From Mycolicibacterium sp. 018/SC-01/001 (lineage in GTDB: Bacteria > Actinomycetota > Actinomycetes > Mycobacteriales > Mycobacteriaceae): a stretch of 64,000 nucleotides of DNA. The notes beneath the pieces were generated by a model, which was given only the letters and a program-made list of their open reading frames with translations, was not told the DNA's origin and ran no database searches. The stretch spans positions 1 to 64,000 of the forward strand of contig NZ_VKAA01000013.1 in NCBI RefSeq assembly GCF_007096635.1. Direction: 5' to 3'. Positions within the stretch are counted from its first letter, which is position 1, and the number at the start of each line of letters is the position of its first letter. The translations under genes and the position numbers were made by a program. Below, piece after piece: positions 10,274 through 18,744 of this stretch.

Positions 10274-11518
10274 ATGGCAATCACCGACGTACCCGAGTTC
10301 GCACATCTGACGGATGCGGACATCGAGAGCCTGGCGCGCGAACTCGACGCCGTCCGGCAGGACATCGAAGACTCCCGCGGCGCGCGCGATGCGCGCTACA
10401 TCCGCCGCACCATCGCCCTGCAGCGTTCCCTCGAGGTCGCCGGGCGGTTGATGCTGGCGGGCAGTTCGAAGCGCTCGTTCTGGTGGGCCGGCACGACGAC
10501 GCTGGGCGTGGCCAAGATCATCGAGAACATGGAGATCGGCCACAACGTCATGCACGGCCAGTGGGACTGGATGAACGATCCCGAGATCCACTCCTCGGCC
10601 TGGGAGTGGGACATGAGTGGCGCGTCCAAGCACTGGCGCTTCACCCACAACTTCATGCACCACAAGTACACGAACATCCTCGGGATGGACGACGACGTGG
10701 GCTACGGCGTCATCCGGGTCACCCGCGATCAGCGCTGGACGCCGATGAACCTCGGCAACCTGTTCTTCAACACGCTGCTCTGTGTGGCCTTCGAATGGGG
10801 CGTCGGCCTCCAGCACCTCGAACTGGGCAAGATCTTCAAGGGCCGTGACGACCGCAAAGCGACGATGATCCGCATCAAGGAATTCGGCATCAAAGCCGGC
10901 CACCAGGTCGCCAAGGATTACGCGCTGTGGCCCGCGCTGACGTCGCTGTCGCCCGGGGCCTCCTTCACGTCCACGCTCAAGGCCAATGCGATGGCCAACG
11001 TCATCCGCAATGTGTGGGCCAACGCCGTGATCTTCTGCGGCCACTTCCCCGACGGCGCCGAGAAGTTCACCAAGACCGACATGATCGGCGAGAGCAGGGG
11101 TCAGTGGTACCTGCGCCAGATGCTCGGCAGCGCGAACTTCGACAACGGCCCGGTGCTGCGCTTCATGAGCGGCAACCTGTGCCACCAGATCGAACACCAC
11201 CTGTTCCCGGATCTGCCGAGCAACCGCTACGCCGAGATCGCGGTGCGGGTGCGCGAGATCTGCGACAAGTACGACCTGCCGTACACCACGGGCTCGTTCC
11301 TGGTGCAGTACGGCAAGTCGTGGCGGACGATCGCGAAACTGTCGCTGCCCGACCGCTTTCTGAGTGACACCGCCGACGACGCGCCCGAGACGCGCAGCGA
11401 GCGGATGTTCGCCGAGCTGGAACCGGGCGAGCGGCGTGGCCTGAAGTCGGCGATCACGGCGGTGCGGGCGCGCCGCCGCGCCCGCAAGGCCGCTACGGCC
11501 GAGCGGCTGGCCGCCTGA
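10274..11518 (+). CDS. desA3: Membrane acyl-CoA delta-9 desaturase DesA3
   Basis: The 414-residue integral membrane desaturase carries the three histidine boxes of the fatty acyl desaturase family: HNVMH (about 92-96), HNFMHHKYTN near 127, and HQIEHHLFP near 307. These bind the di-iron centre that puts a cis double bond into stearoyl-CoA, giving oleate for membrane lipids. Electrons should come from the reductase encoded just upstream. The ATG at 10274 has GAGGAGG about 10 bases before it; the GTG at 10265 would be too close to that site. The tandem palindromes 10221-10247 overlap the likely promoter. Confidence 0.95.
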   Translation: MAITDVPEFAHLTDADIESLARELDAVRQDIEDSRGARDARYIRRTIALQRSLEVAGRLMLAGSSKRSFWWAGTTTLGVAKIIENMEIGHNVMHGQWDWMNDPEIHSSAWEWDMSGASKHWRFTHNFMHHKYTNILGMDDDVGYGVIRVTRDQRWTPMNLGNLFFNTLLCVAFEWGVGLQHLELGKIFKGRDDRKATMIRIKEFGIKAGHQVAKDYALWPALTSLSPGASFTSTLKANAMANVIRNVWANAVIFCGHFPDGAEKFTKTDMIGESRGQWYLRQMLGSANFDNGPVLRFMSGNLCHQIEHHLFPDLPSNRYAEIAVRVREICDKYDLPYTTGSFLVQYGKSWRTIAKLSLPDRFLSDTADDAPETRSERMFAELEPGERRGLKSAITAVRARRRARKAATAERLAA

Positions 11519-11531
11519 TCCTGCGCTGACC

Positions 11532-11580
11532 AGACACGAACTCGAGTGGACACGCCGTGGCGTGGCTCAAGTTCGTGTCT
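11532..11580. terminator. Hairpin between convergent desA3 and aldo/keto reductase
   Basis: Perfect 11-base arms AGACACGAACT (11532-11542) and AGTTCGTGTCT (11570-11580) enclose a second inner pairing CACGCC/GGCGTG. There is no U-run, but the position between convergent genes fits a bidirectional terminator. Confidence 0.6.
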
Positions 11581-11590
11581 CCTCGCGGGG

Positions 11591-12436
11591 TTAAGGCACG
11601 TAATCGAACGTGTCCGGGTTCGGGCCGGTGCGGCCGTCCTCGCCCTTGTCTAGCGCCGAGATCGCGTCGAGGTCGTCGCTGCCGAGCTCGAAGTCGAACA
11701 GCGCGAAGTTGTCCTTGATGCGCTGCTCGGTGACCGACTTCGGGAACACGATGTCGCCGCGCTGGATGTGCCAGCGCAGCGTCACCTGGGCGGTGGACTT
11801 GCCGACCTTGTCGGCGATCTGCGTGATCACCGGATCGTCGAGCACCTTGCCCTGGGCGATCGGTGACCAGGCCTCGGTTGCGATGCCGTGCTCAGCGCCG
11901 TAGGCGCGCACCTTCTCGTTGGTGAAGTACGGGTGCACCTCGATCTGGTTGACGGCCGGCACGGTGCCGGTCTCGGCGGCCAACCTCTCCAGATGCTCGA
12001 CCTGGAAGTTCGAGACGCCGATGCTGCGGGCGCGGCCGTCTTTGGCGAACTCCTCCAACGTCTTCCACGTCGAGACGTAGTCGCCGTCGTAGAGCGTGGG
12101 CAGCGGCCAGTGGATCAGGAACAGGTCGACGTAGTCGAAGCCGAGTTCCGAGAGCGTCTTATCGAACGCCCGCCGCGCATCGTCGGGCTTGTGGAACCCG
12201 TTGTTGAGCTTGCTGGTGACGAAGACCTCACTGCGGTCGATGCCCGCGCTGCGGATGCCCTCGCCGACGCCCTTCTCGTTCTGGTACATCTCCGCGGTGT
12301 CGATGTGGCGGTAACCGATGTCCAGCGCGGTCTTCACCGCGTCCGCGGTCTCCTCGGGCTTGATCTGGTAGACGCCGAATCCCAACTGGGGGATGGTGGC
12401 GCCGCTGTTGAGCTTGATGGTGGGTACCTGTGTCAC
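11591..12436 (-). CDS. Aldo/keto reductase
   Basis: The 281-residue (beta/alpha)8-barrel NADPH reductase shows the AKR tetrad: the Asp of GYRHIDTAEMY and its Tyr, the Lys of VTSKLNN, and the His of LFLIHWPLP. The NADPH site FPKSVTEQRIKDN is near 235-247. Such enzymes reduce aldehydes and ketones, including methylglyoxal; the natural substrate is unknown. GTG 12436 follows AAGGAGGAA. The open frame continues upstream past 12436 and into sequence antisense to rsgA, but that stretch is not AKR-like. It lies downstream of rsgA on the same strand after 146 bases. Confidence 0.93.
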   Translation of the reverse strand: MTQVPTIKLNSGATIPQLGFGVYQIKPEETADAVKTALDIGYRHIDTAEMYQNEKGVGEGIRSAGIDRSEVFVTSKLNNGFHKPDDARRAFDKTLSELGFDYVDLFLIHWPLPTLYDGDYVSTWKTLEEFAKDGRARSIGVSNFQVEHLERLAAETGTVPAVNQIEVHPYFTNEKVRAYGAEHGIATEAWSPIAQGKVLDDPVITQIADKVGKSTAQVTLRWHIQRGDIVFPKSVTEQRIKDNFALFDFELGSDDLDAISALDKGEDGRTGPNPDTFDYVP

Positions 12437-12582
12437 TGTGCTTCCTCCTTCGCGGGGCAGCGTATCCGCGCGAGGGCAACGGCAAACACCGCGCGAGCGC
12501 GCGCGTAATGCCAGCTTCTCTCGCATGTCGAGGTACAGACACGCGCACTCGCAAGCGGGAGGTATCCCCAACTCGCCAGGGG

Positions 12583-13563
12583 TCAGGTTTCGCGCAGCAC
12601 CGCCAGCAGGCGACGAGCCGCCGCGACGCGGTCGGCGGCCGGGCCGGACAGCGCATCGAGCGCGCACTCGGGGTCGGCGGGCGGCCCCATGTGTCCGCAG
12701 CCGCGGGGGCAGTCGTCGATCGCATCGGCGAGATCGGAGAACGCCATCACGACGTCGTCGGGTGCGATGTGCGCGAGGCCGAACGACCGGATACCCGGCG
12801 TGTCGATCACCCACCCGGCCGCCGCCAACGGCAACGCCACCGACTGCGTGGACGTGTGCCGCCCGCGGCCGATGTCGGTGACCGCGCCGGTAGCCCGATC
12901 CGCCTGAGGCACAAGCCGATTCACCAGTGTCGACTTGCCCACCCCGGAGTGGCCCAGCAGCACCGTGACCTTGTCGGCCAGCAGCTCCTGTACCACCTCG
13001 AGCGGGTCGTCGCGGCCCGCGGTCGCGATCGTCAGGTCCAGCCCGGCGAACTGGGCGGCGAACGGCTCCGGTTCGGCCAGGTCGGTCTTGGTCAGGCACA
13101 GGATGGGGGTCAGGCCCCCGGCGAACGCCGCGATCAGCGCACGCTCGACGAGTCCGGTGCGCGGCGGTGGATCTGCCAGCGCCACCACGATCAGCAGCTG
13201 GTCGGCGTTGGCGACGACCACCCGCTCCGTCGGATCGGTGTCATCTGCGGTGCGCCGCAACACTGTTCGGCGCTCGGCCCGGCGCACGATGCGCGCGAGC
13301 GTGTCCGTGCGGCCCGACAGATCACCGACCACGTCGACGTCGTCGCCGACGACGATGGGGGTGCGGCCGAGTTCGCGGGCCCGCATCGCGGTCACCGGCT
13401 GCGCGGGATCGCCGTCGAGAACGCAACCCCACCGGCCCCGATCGACCGTGACGACCATCGCCGACCGCGCGTCGGCGTGATCGGGGCGGGTCTTGGTCCG
13501 CGGTCGCGAGCCGCGGCCGGGTCGCACCCGGACGTCGGACTCGTCGTACTCGCGTCGACTCAA
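12583..13563 (-). CDS. rsgA: Ribosome small-subunit-dependent GTPase RsgA
   Basis: The 326-residue circularly permuted GTPase assists late 30S maturation. Visible are an OB-fold N-terminal half, the G4-like LTKTDL near 164, the Walker A GHSGVGKST near 212-220 (after G4, showing the permutation), the G3-like DTPG, and the C-terminal zinc knuckle CPRGCGHMGPPADPEC. The first about 35 residues are basic and poorly conserved. The start codon overlaps the aroA stop by 4 bases (ATGA), so the two genes are translationally coupled. Confidence 0.96.
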   Translation of the reverse strand: MSRREYDESDVRVRPGRGSRPRTKTRPDHADARSAMVVTVDRGRWGCVLDGDPAQPVTAMRARELGRTPIVVGDDVDVVGDLSGRTDTLARIVRRAERRTVLRRTADDTDPTERVVVANADQLLIVVALADPPPRTGLVERALIAAFAGGLTPILCLTKTDLAEPEPFAAQFAGLDLTIATAGRDDPLEVVQELLADKVTVLLGHSGVGKSTLVNRLVPQADRATGAVTDIGRGRHTSTQSVALPLAAAGWVIDTPGIRSFGLAHIAPDDVVMAFSDLADAIDDCPRGCGHMGPPADPECALDALSGPAADRVAAARRLLAVLRET

Positions 13564-14900
13564 CGGCCGGCCACGGGGTCGGTCTGCCCGGCCAGCATGT
13601 CAGCCCACAGCTGTGGGAAGCCCGGCAGCGTCTTCGCCGTGGTGCCGATGTTCTCCACCTCGATGCCCGGCACCCGCAGTCCGATGATCGCGCCGGCCGT
13701 CGCCATCCGGTGGTCGGCATAGGACTGCCACACGCCACCGTGCATCACCTGCGCCGTGATCGTCAGGCCGTCGTCGGTCTCGTCGCACTGCCCGCCGATC
13801 CGGTTGAGCTCGGTGCGGAGCGCCGCCAACCGGTCCGTCTCGTGGCCCCGCAGGTGTGCGATACCGCGCAGCCGACTGACCGAACCGGGGGTGGCCAGCG
13901 CGGCCATTGCGGCGACCGAGGGCGCCAGCTCACCGACGGCGCGCAGGTCGACGTCGACACCGCCGTAGGTGGCGGTGCCCTGCACCTCGAGGTAGGAGTC
14001 ACCGCGGCGGACGACCGCGCCGAACCCCTTCAGGATCGACAGGATCGTCTGGGCCGGTTGCACACTGACATCGGGCCAGCCCGTGACGCGCACGCTGCCG
14101 CCGCTGACGACCGCGGCGGCCAGGAACGGCACCGAGTTCGACAGGTCCGGCTCGATCGCCCAGTCGTGGGCCGCGATCGGGCCCGGTGCGACCCGCCACC
14201 GGTTGGGCGTGGTGTCGTCGACGGTGACGCCGGCGTCGCGCAGCATCGCGACCGTCATCGCGATGTGCGGCGCGGACGGCACCTCGGCGCCGGTGTGCAC
14301 GATCTCGAGGCCCTCGTCGAATGCGGCGCCCGAGAGCAGCAGCCCGGAGACGAACTGCGACGAACCCGACGCGTCGATCTCGACGGTGCCGCCACGCACA
14401 TTGCCGGCACCGCGCACCTCGAACGGCAGACCGTCGCCGTCGACGCTGACACCGAGGGCGCGCAACCCGTCGAGCAACGGCGCGATCGGCCGGGCGCGCG
14501 CCTGCTCGTCGCCGTCGAACGTCACCGTCTCCGAGCTCAGCGCCGCGACCGGCGGCAGGAACCGCAGCACCGTGCCGGCCAGGCCGCAGTCGATCCGGGC
14601 GCCTGCCGGCGGTGTCAGCCCGCCGCTGACGGTCAGTGCGGTGTCGTCGGTCGGTGACGCGTCGACCTGCAGTCCGAGTGCCTGCAGTGCGGCGATCATC
14701 AGGTCGGTGTCGCGGCTGCGCAATGCCCCGGCCACGGTCGATGAGCCGCTTGCGCGAAGAGCAGAAGACTCCGACGTGCCGCCGGTGGCCGCAGCGAGGG
14801 CGGCCAGCACCAGCGCCCGGTTGGTCTGGGACTTCGAGCCGGGCACCGTCACGGTGGCATGGACTGGGGTCTGCGTCGACGGGGCCGGCCAGGTGCTCAC
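13560..14900 (-). CDS. aroA: 3-phosphoshikimate 1-carboxyvinyltransferase (EPSP synthase)
   Basis: The 446-residue enzyme transfers enolpyruvyl from PEP to shikimate 3-phosphate, step six of the shikimate pathway. Recognisable motifs are PGSKSQTNRALVLAALAAA (about 20-38), LAGTVLRFLPPVAAL, SSQFVSGLLLSG and the C-terminal LRGHETDRLAAL. Compared with my memory of the M. tuberculosis protein, about 10 extra residues (TSESSALRASGSS region, about 42-54) separate the first strand from GALRSRDTDLM. The C-terminus is shorter. It heads a two-gene unit with rsgA and is divergent from the SRAP gene. Confidence 0.96.
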   Translation of the reverse strand: MSTWPAPSTQTPVHATVTVPGSKSQTNRALVLAALAAATGGTSESSALRASGSSTVAGALRSRDTDLMIAALQALGLQVDASPTDDTALTVSGGLTPPAGARIDCGLAGTVLRFLPPVAALSSETVTFDGDEQARARPIAPLLDGLRALGVSVDGDGLPFEVRGAGNVRGGTVEIDASGSSQFVSGLLLSGAAFDEGLEIVHTGAEVPSAPHIAMTVAMLRDAGVTVDDTTPNRWRVAPGPIAAHDWAIEPDLSNSVPFLAAAVVSGGSVRVTGWPDVSVQPAQTILSILKGFGAVVRRGDSYLEVQGTATYGGVDVDLRAVGELAPSVAAMAALATPGSVSRLRGIAHLRGHETDRLAALRTELNRIGGQCDETDDGLTITAQVMHGGVWQSYADHRMATAGAIIGLRVPGIEVENIGTTAKTLPGFPQLWADMLAGQTDPVAGR

Positions 14901-14944
14901 AGGACCATTCTGGCGTGTCGCGGGTTTCTGCCACCATGGGGATC

Positions 14945-15697
14945 ATGTGCGGGCGATTCGCGGTGACCACAGATCCGGCGCTGCTGGCCGAGAAGATCAA
15001 GGCGATCGACGAGGCCACCGCTGAGCGGAAAGACCCGCCGTCGCCCAACTACAACGTGGCCCCGACGACGACGGTCGCCACGGTGGTCAAGCGGCACACC
15101 GATCCCGACGACGAGTCGACGCGCCGGGTGCGCCTGATGCGCTGGGGTCTGGTGCCGCCGTGGGTCAAGGCCACCGACACCGGTGCCCCCGACACCAAGG
15201 GTCCGCTGCTGATCAACGCCCGCTCCGACAAGGTCACCAGTTCGCCCGCGTTCCGCAGCTCCGCCAAGGCCAAACGCTGCCTGGTGCCGATGGACGGCTG
15301 GTACGAGTGGCGGGGCGAAAAGGGCGCCAAGACACCGTTCTACATGCACGCGAGCGACGGTGAGCCGCTGTTCATGGCTGGCCTGTGGTCGACGTGGCGG
15401 CCCAAAGAGGCGCCGAAGGATGCGCCTGCGCTGCTGAGCTGCACGATCATCACCACCGATGCAGCCGGCCCGCTCGCCGATATCCACGACCGCATGCCGT
15501 TGACGATCAGCGCCGACGACTGGGACCACTGGCTCGACCCCGACGCCCCGATCGACGAGGGGCTGCTGCGGGGACACGGGGATTTGGACCGGATCGCGAT
15601 CCGTGAGGTGTCGCGGCTGGTCAACAGCGTGCGCAACAACGGACCTGAGCTGATCGAGCCCGTCGAGCCGCAGGCCGAGCAGGGCACCCTGCTGTGA
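14945..15697 (+). CDS. SRAP-family protein (YedK/HMCES-like abasic-site sensor)
   Basis: The 250-residue protein protects abasic sites in single-stranded DNA by forming a covalent thiazolidine link through Cys2. The start is fixed by MCGRF, which exposes Cys2 after Met removal. Also present are NYNVAPTTT, LINARSDKV, the Glu of VPMDGWYEWRG, and the His of DIHDRMPL. An ATG three codons upstream would bury the Cys. A CACCAT box at 14932-14937 ends 7 bases before the start, so the transcript may be leaderless. The next gene starts inside its stop codon. Confidence 0.94.
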   Translation: MCGRFAVTTDPALLAEKIKAIDEATAERKDPPSPNYNVAPTTTVATVVKRHTDPDDESTRRVRLMRWGLVPPWVKATDTGAPDTKGPLLINARSDKVTSSPAFRSSAKAKRCLVPMDGWYEWRGEKGAKTPFYMHASDGEPLFMAGLWSTWRPKEAPKDAPALLSCTIITTDAAGPLADIHDRMPLTISADDWDHWLDPDAPIDEGLLRGHGDLDRIAIREVSRLVNSVRNNGPELIEPVEPQAEQGTLL

Positions 15698-17202
15698 GCC
15701 TTCCGCTCTCGGACCCGTCGGTGGTCGACGCGCTGGCCGCTGATCTCGCCGCGGCGCAGTACACCACCGACGGCGTGGGGGAGTTGCTCGGCGCCGACGC
15801 CGGTGGTGCGTTCAGCCGCGGACTCTGGTGGTCGGCGCTGCGTGCCACCGACCGCGCGCCGGCTGCGGCTCAGCCGTTGGCGACGCTGGTGCGGTTGTTC
15901 CTGCTGGGTGCCGACGAGCCTCGCGATCGTGTCGCGACGGCGTTCCCGCGCACCGGCGTCGACGCGTTGCTCGCCGCGGGTGTCGTGGAACCCGGCGGCG
16001 CGGATTCCGTTGCAGCCGTGCTGGACATCCGGCCACACAGTGACGGGGTGCGCGACTTCCTCGTCGTCTCCGATCAGGACGCCGCGTTGCGTCCCGGACC
16101 GGTCCGCCACGACCACGTGCTCGGCATCGGGGGCGCGTCGATCTCCTTGGCGCATGCGGTGATTCGCTCGCACGCCGGCCGCGCGCTGGACATCGGTACC
16201 GGCTGCGGAATCCAGGCGCTGCACCTGGCGGGCCACTGCGACGAGGTCGTCGCCACTGACACCAACGAGCGGGCACTCGCGCTGGCCGCCGCGACGGCCC
16301 GGCTCAACGGGATGACGTGGGATCTGCGCGCGGGCAGCCTGTTCGAACCGGTGGCGGGGGAGCGGTTCGACCTGATCGTGTCGAACCCGCCGTTCGTGGT
16401 CGGGGTGGGGGATCTCGACTACATCTACCGGGACTCCGGAATGGTCGGAGATGCGCTGTGCGAGAGCATGATCCGTCAGGTGGGCGACCATCTGGAACCG
16501 GGTGGCACCGCGCAGATCATGGCGAATTGGATCGTGCGCGACGGGCAGGACTGGCGCGAGCGGGTGCGGGGTTGGCTCGACGGCAGCGGGCTGCACGCGT
16601 GGGTGGTGCAACGCGAGTTCGCCGACCCGATCAGCTACGTCTCGTTGTGGACTTCGGATGCGGGGGAGCTGCCGGAGGACGCGGCACGGCGCGGCGGACG
16701 CTGGCTGGACTGGTTCGAGGCCGAAGGCATCGTAGGGGTCGGGATGGGGATGATCGTGGTGCGCGCGCCGCGCCACGGCTCGGTCCGAGCGCCGGAGCAG
16801 ATCTTCGAGGAGATCACCGGCGCCGACGAGCAGCTCACCGGCCCCGAGGTGGAAGCGTTCTTCGCCCGGCGTGAGTACCTGGACCGCACTACCGACGAGC
16901 AGTTGCTCGCGACCCGGTTGACCACCGCGCCGGTCTTCCTCGAGGAGCAGTCCCTCCCGGGTCCGGAGGGGTGGCAGACCGTGGGCGCGGCCGTCCGCCG
17001 CCCGGGCGGGCCGGGTGCCGTCATGGGGGTCGACGAGGTGTCCCGCGCGTTGTTCGCGGGATGCCGGGGCGAGGTGCCGCTGGGCATGCTGGTCGAGTTG
17101 CTCGCCGCCCATCACGGCGTGGAGGCCGATGCGCTGGCCACCGCCGCGCTCCCCGTCGTCCGCGAGGCGATCGGCCGCGGCATCCTCCACGAGGCGCGGT
17201 AG
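15694..17202 (+). CDS. Class I SAM-dependent methyltransferase (DUF7059 type)
   Basis: The 502-residue protein has an N-terminal domain of about 130 residues of unknown role, a Rossmann methyltransferase domain with DIGTGCGI (about 166-173) and the SNPPF motif (about 230-234), and a C-terminal domain of about 150 residues. NPPF is typical of enzymes that methylate planar nitrogen, such as adenine, guanine or glutamine, so an rRNA, DNA or protein target is likely but unproven. GTG 15694 overlaps the SRAP stop (GTGA), implying coupled translation with a DNA-damage protein. The 3' end overlaps the convergent gene by 91 bases. Confidence 0.85.
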   Translation: MSLPLSDPSVVDALAADLAAAQYTTDGVGELLGADAGGAFSRGLWWSALRATDRAPAAAQPLATLVRLFLLGADEPRDRVATAFPRTGVDALLAAGVVEPGGADSVAAVLDIRPHSDGVRDFLVVSDQDAALRPGPVRHDHVLGIGGASISLAHAVIRSHAGRALDIGTGCGIQALHLAGHCDEVVATDTNERALALAAATARLNGMTWDLRAGSLFEPVAGERFDLIVSNPPFVVGVGDLDYIYRDSGMVGDALCESMIRQVGDHLEPGGTAQIMANWIVRDGQDWRERVRGWLDGSGLHAWVVQREFADPISYVSLWTSDAGELPEDAARRGGRWLDWFEAEGIVGVGMGMIVVRAPRHGSVRAPEQIFEEITGADEQLTGPEVEAFFARREYLDRTTDEQLLATRLTTAPVFLEEQSLPGPEGWQTVGAAVRRPGGPGAVMGVDEVSRALFAGCRGEVPLGMLVELLAAHHGVEADALATAALPVVREAIGRGILHEAR

Positions 17203-17954
17203 ACGGCGCTGACCACGACATAGGGGGACGGCACCGAGACGGCCCCTGACGGAGAGGCGAACCGCGTCAGCGCCGTCGTGAAGGCGGCCATGAGTTCCTG
17301 GCGCGCGGAGCCGGCGCGGGCGAATGCCGCGACGTGCATCGGCGAGCCGGTCTGCAGCCAGTCGAGGGCTTCGCCGACCGATGGGAACTCCCATCGGTGT
17401 TCGCCGTGCTCGAACTCGATGTCGCGAAACGAGGCCAGTCGCTGTGTCGCGATGCGCTCGTCGCCCCACTGATCGGGGGTGAACGGCGCCGGCGCGGGCG
17501 CACCGAGTGTGTCGACGATCGGATCGAACAGCGGATTGCTATCACCGCGTGACCACGCCGAAAATGACAGCACGCCAGCGGGTTTCAGCAACCGGGTGAT
17601 CTCGGCGACCTGCCGGTCGGGGTCGACGAAGATGATGCCCATGTTGGACACCGCGACGTCGAACGACGACCCGGGGAGTCCGGTGTCGGCGGCGTCGGCC
17701 ACGGTCCAGGTGATCCCGGGAGCCCGTTGCGCGGCGAGGTCGATCAGCTCGGGCGTGACGTCGACGCCGGTGACCTGCGCGCCCGCTGCGGCCGCCGCGC
17801 GCGCAGCGCTGCCGGTTCCGCAGGCCAGATCGACCACCTCTGCTCCCGCCGCCGGGATACGACGTGCGACTGCGTCGACCACCTGGGTCGCGATGTGGGC
17901 GATGCGATCGCCCACTGCGTCATAACGACCACCGGCCCAGATCGAGGAGGACAT
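17112..17954 (-). CDS. Class I SAM-dependent methyltransferase (UbiE/type 11-like)
   Basis: The 280-residue protein has motif I VVDLACGTGSAARAA (about 40-54), the acidic VTGVDVTPELIDLA, and post-motif FDVAVSNMGIIFVDP, as in small-molecule methyltransferases of the Methyltransf_11 group. The substrate is unknown. The last about 30 residues (Arg/Ser/Ala-rich) are encoded antisense to the 3' end of the neighbouring methyltransferase and look like read-through rather than conserved sequence. It diverges from the DUF2071 gene, with 26 bases between start codons. Confidence 0.82.
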   Translation of the reverse strand: MSSSIWAGGRYDAVGDRIAHIATQVVDAVARRIPAAGAEVVDLACGTGSAARAAAAAGAQVTGVDVTPELIDLAAQRAPGITWTVADAADTGLPGSSFDVAVSNMGIIFVDPDRQVAEITRLLKPAGVLSFSAWSRGDSNPLFDPIVDTLGAPAPAPFTPDQWGDERIATQRLASFRDIEFEHGEHRWEFPSVGEALDWLQTGSPMHVAAFARAGSARQELMAAFTTALTRFASPSGAVSVPSPYVVVSAVYRASWRMPRPIASRTTGSAAVASASASTP

Positions 17955-17980
17955 ACCGCCCAGCGTGCCACGATGGATTC

Positions 17981-18700
17981 ATGAGCGAGTTCGCGGTCCA
18001 CGCGCCCGCGCTGCCGCGGCCGGTCACCTTCGATCAGTTCTGGGCCGACCTCACGTTCGTGCACTGGCCCGTCGACCCCGACACCGTCGCGCACTTCTTC
18101 CCGCCCGGCACCCGTCCCGACGTCATCGACGGGGTGACCTACGTGGGCCTGGTGCCGTTCGTGATGCGGAACCTGCGGCTGAGCAGCGCGGTGCGGCTGC
18201 CGTACGTCGGCACATTCGCCGAGACCAACGTGCGGCTCTATTCCGTCGACGACGCCGGGCGGCACGGTGTGCTGTTCCGATCGCTGGAGACAGAGCGACT
18301 CGCAGCCGTCGCGGCGAGCCGTGCGGCGCTGGGTATTCCGTACACGTGGGCGAAGATGCGGGTGTCCCGCAGTGGCGACCGCATCCGCTATCGCAGCGTG
18401 CGGCGCTGGCCGCAGCGGGGACTGCGTTCCGACGTGACGGTACGCATCGGCGAGCCCGTCGAACCCACGCCGCTGGAAGTGTGGTTGACCGCGCGGTGGG
18501 GTGCGCACACGCGCAAGGCGGGCCGCACCTGGTGGCTGCCCAACGAGCACGCGACGTGGCCCTTACGGGCCGCCGAAATAGTTGACTGCGCAAGTGAATT
18601 GGTCGGGGCGGCAGGGGTCGATGTGTGCGGGTCGGCGCTGCGGGTGCTGTATTCACCAGGCGTGCACGCCCGATTCGGTAAGCCGTCGAAAGTCGAGTAG
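17981..18700 (+). CDS. DUF2071 (YqjF-like) protein
   Basis: The 239-residue protein matches the YqjF/DUF2071 family (FVHWPVDPDTVAHFFPPGT, then TYVGLVPFVM and the TWWLPNEHATWPL segment). The family function is not established; the fold resembles acetoacetate decarboxylase-like proteins. A CACGAT box at 17969-17974 lies 6 bases before the ATG, so a leaderless transcript is possible. The start also matches the conserved beginning of the family. Confidence 0.82.
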   Translation: MSEFAVHAPALPRPVTFDQFWADLTFVHWPVDPDTVAHFFPPGTRPDVIDGVTYVGLVPFVMRNLRLSSAVRLPYVGTFAETNVRLYSVDDAGRHGVLFRSLETERLAAVAASRAALGIPYTWAKMRVSRSGDRIRYRSVRRWPQRGLRSDVTVRIGEPVEPTPLEVWLTARWGAHTRKAGRTWWLPNEHATWPLRAAEIVDCASELVGAAGVDVCGSALRVLYSPGVHARFGKPSKVE

Positions 18701-18744
18701 TCGAATACCTGTACTGGTACGGCCTGCGGGTCGATACTTCGGTG

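Noticed and set aside
12437..13099. Extended N-terminus of the aldo/keto reductase, including a MREKLALRARS stretch
   Set aside because: The frame runs antisense into rsgA. AKR similarity begins at GTG 12436, directly after AAGGAGGAA. The MREKLAL stretch could be a leader peptide but it is in frame with no stop, so I did not call it.
15340..17469. 709-codon minus-strand frame opposite the SRAP and DUF7059 genes
   Set aside because: Antisense shadow of conserved genes with no recognisable motif.
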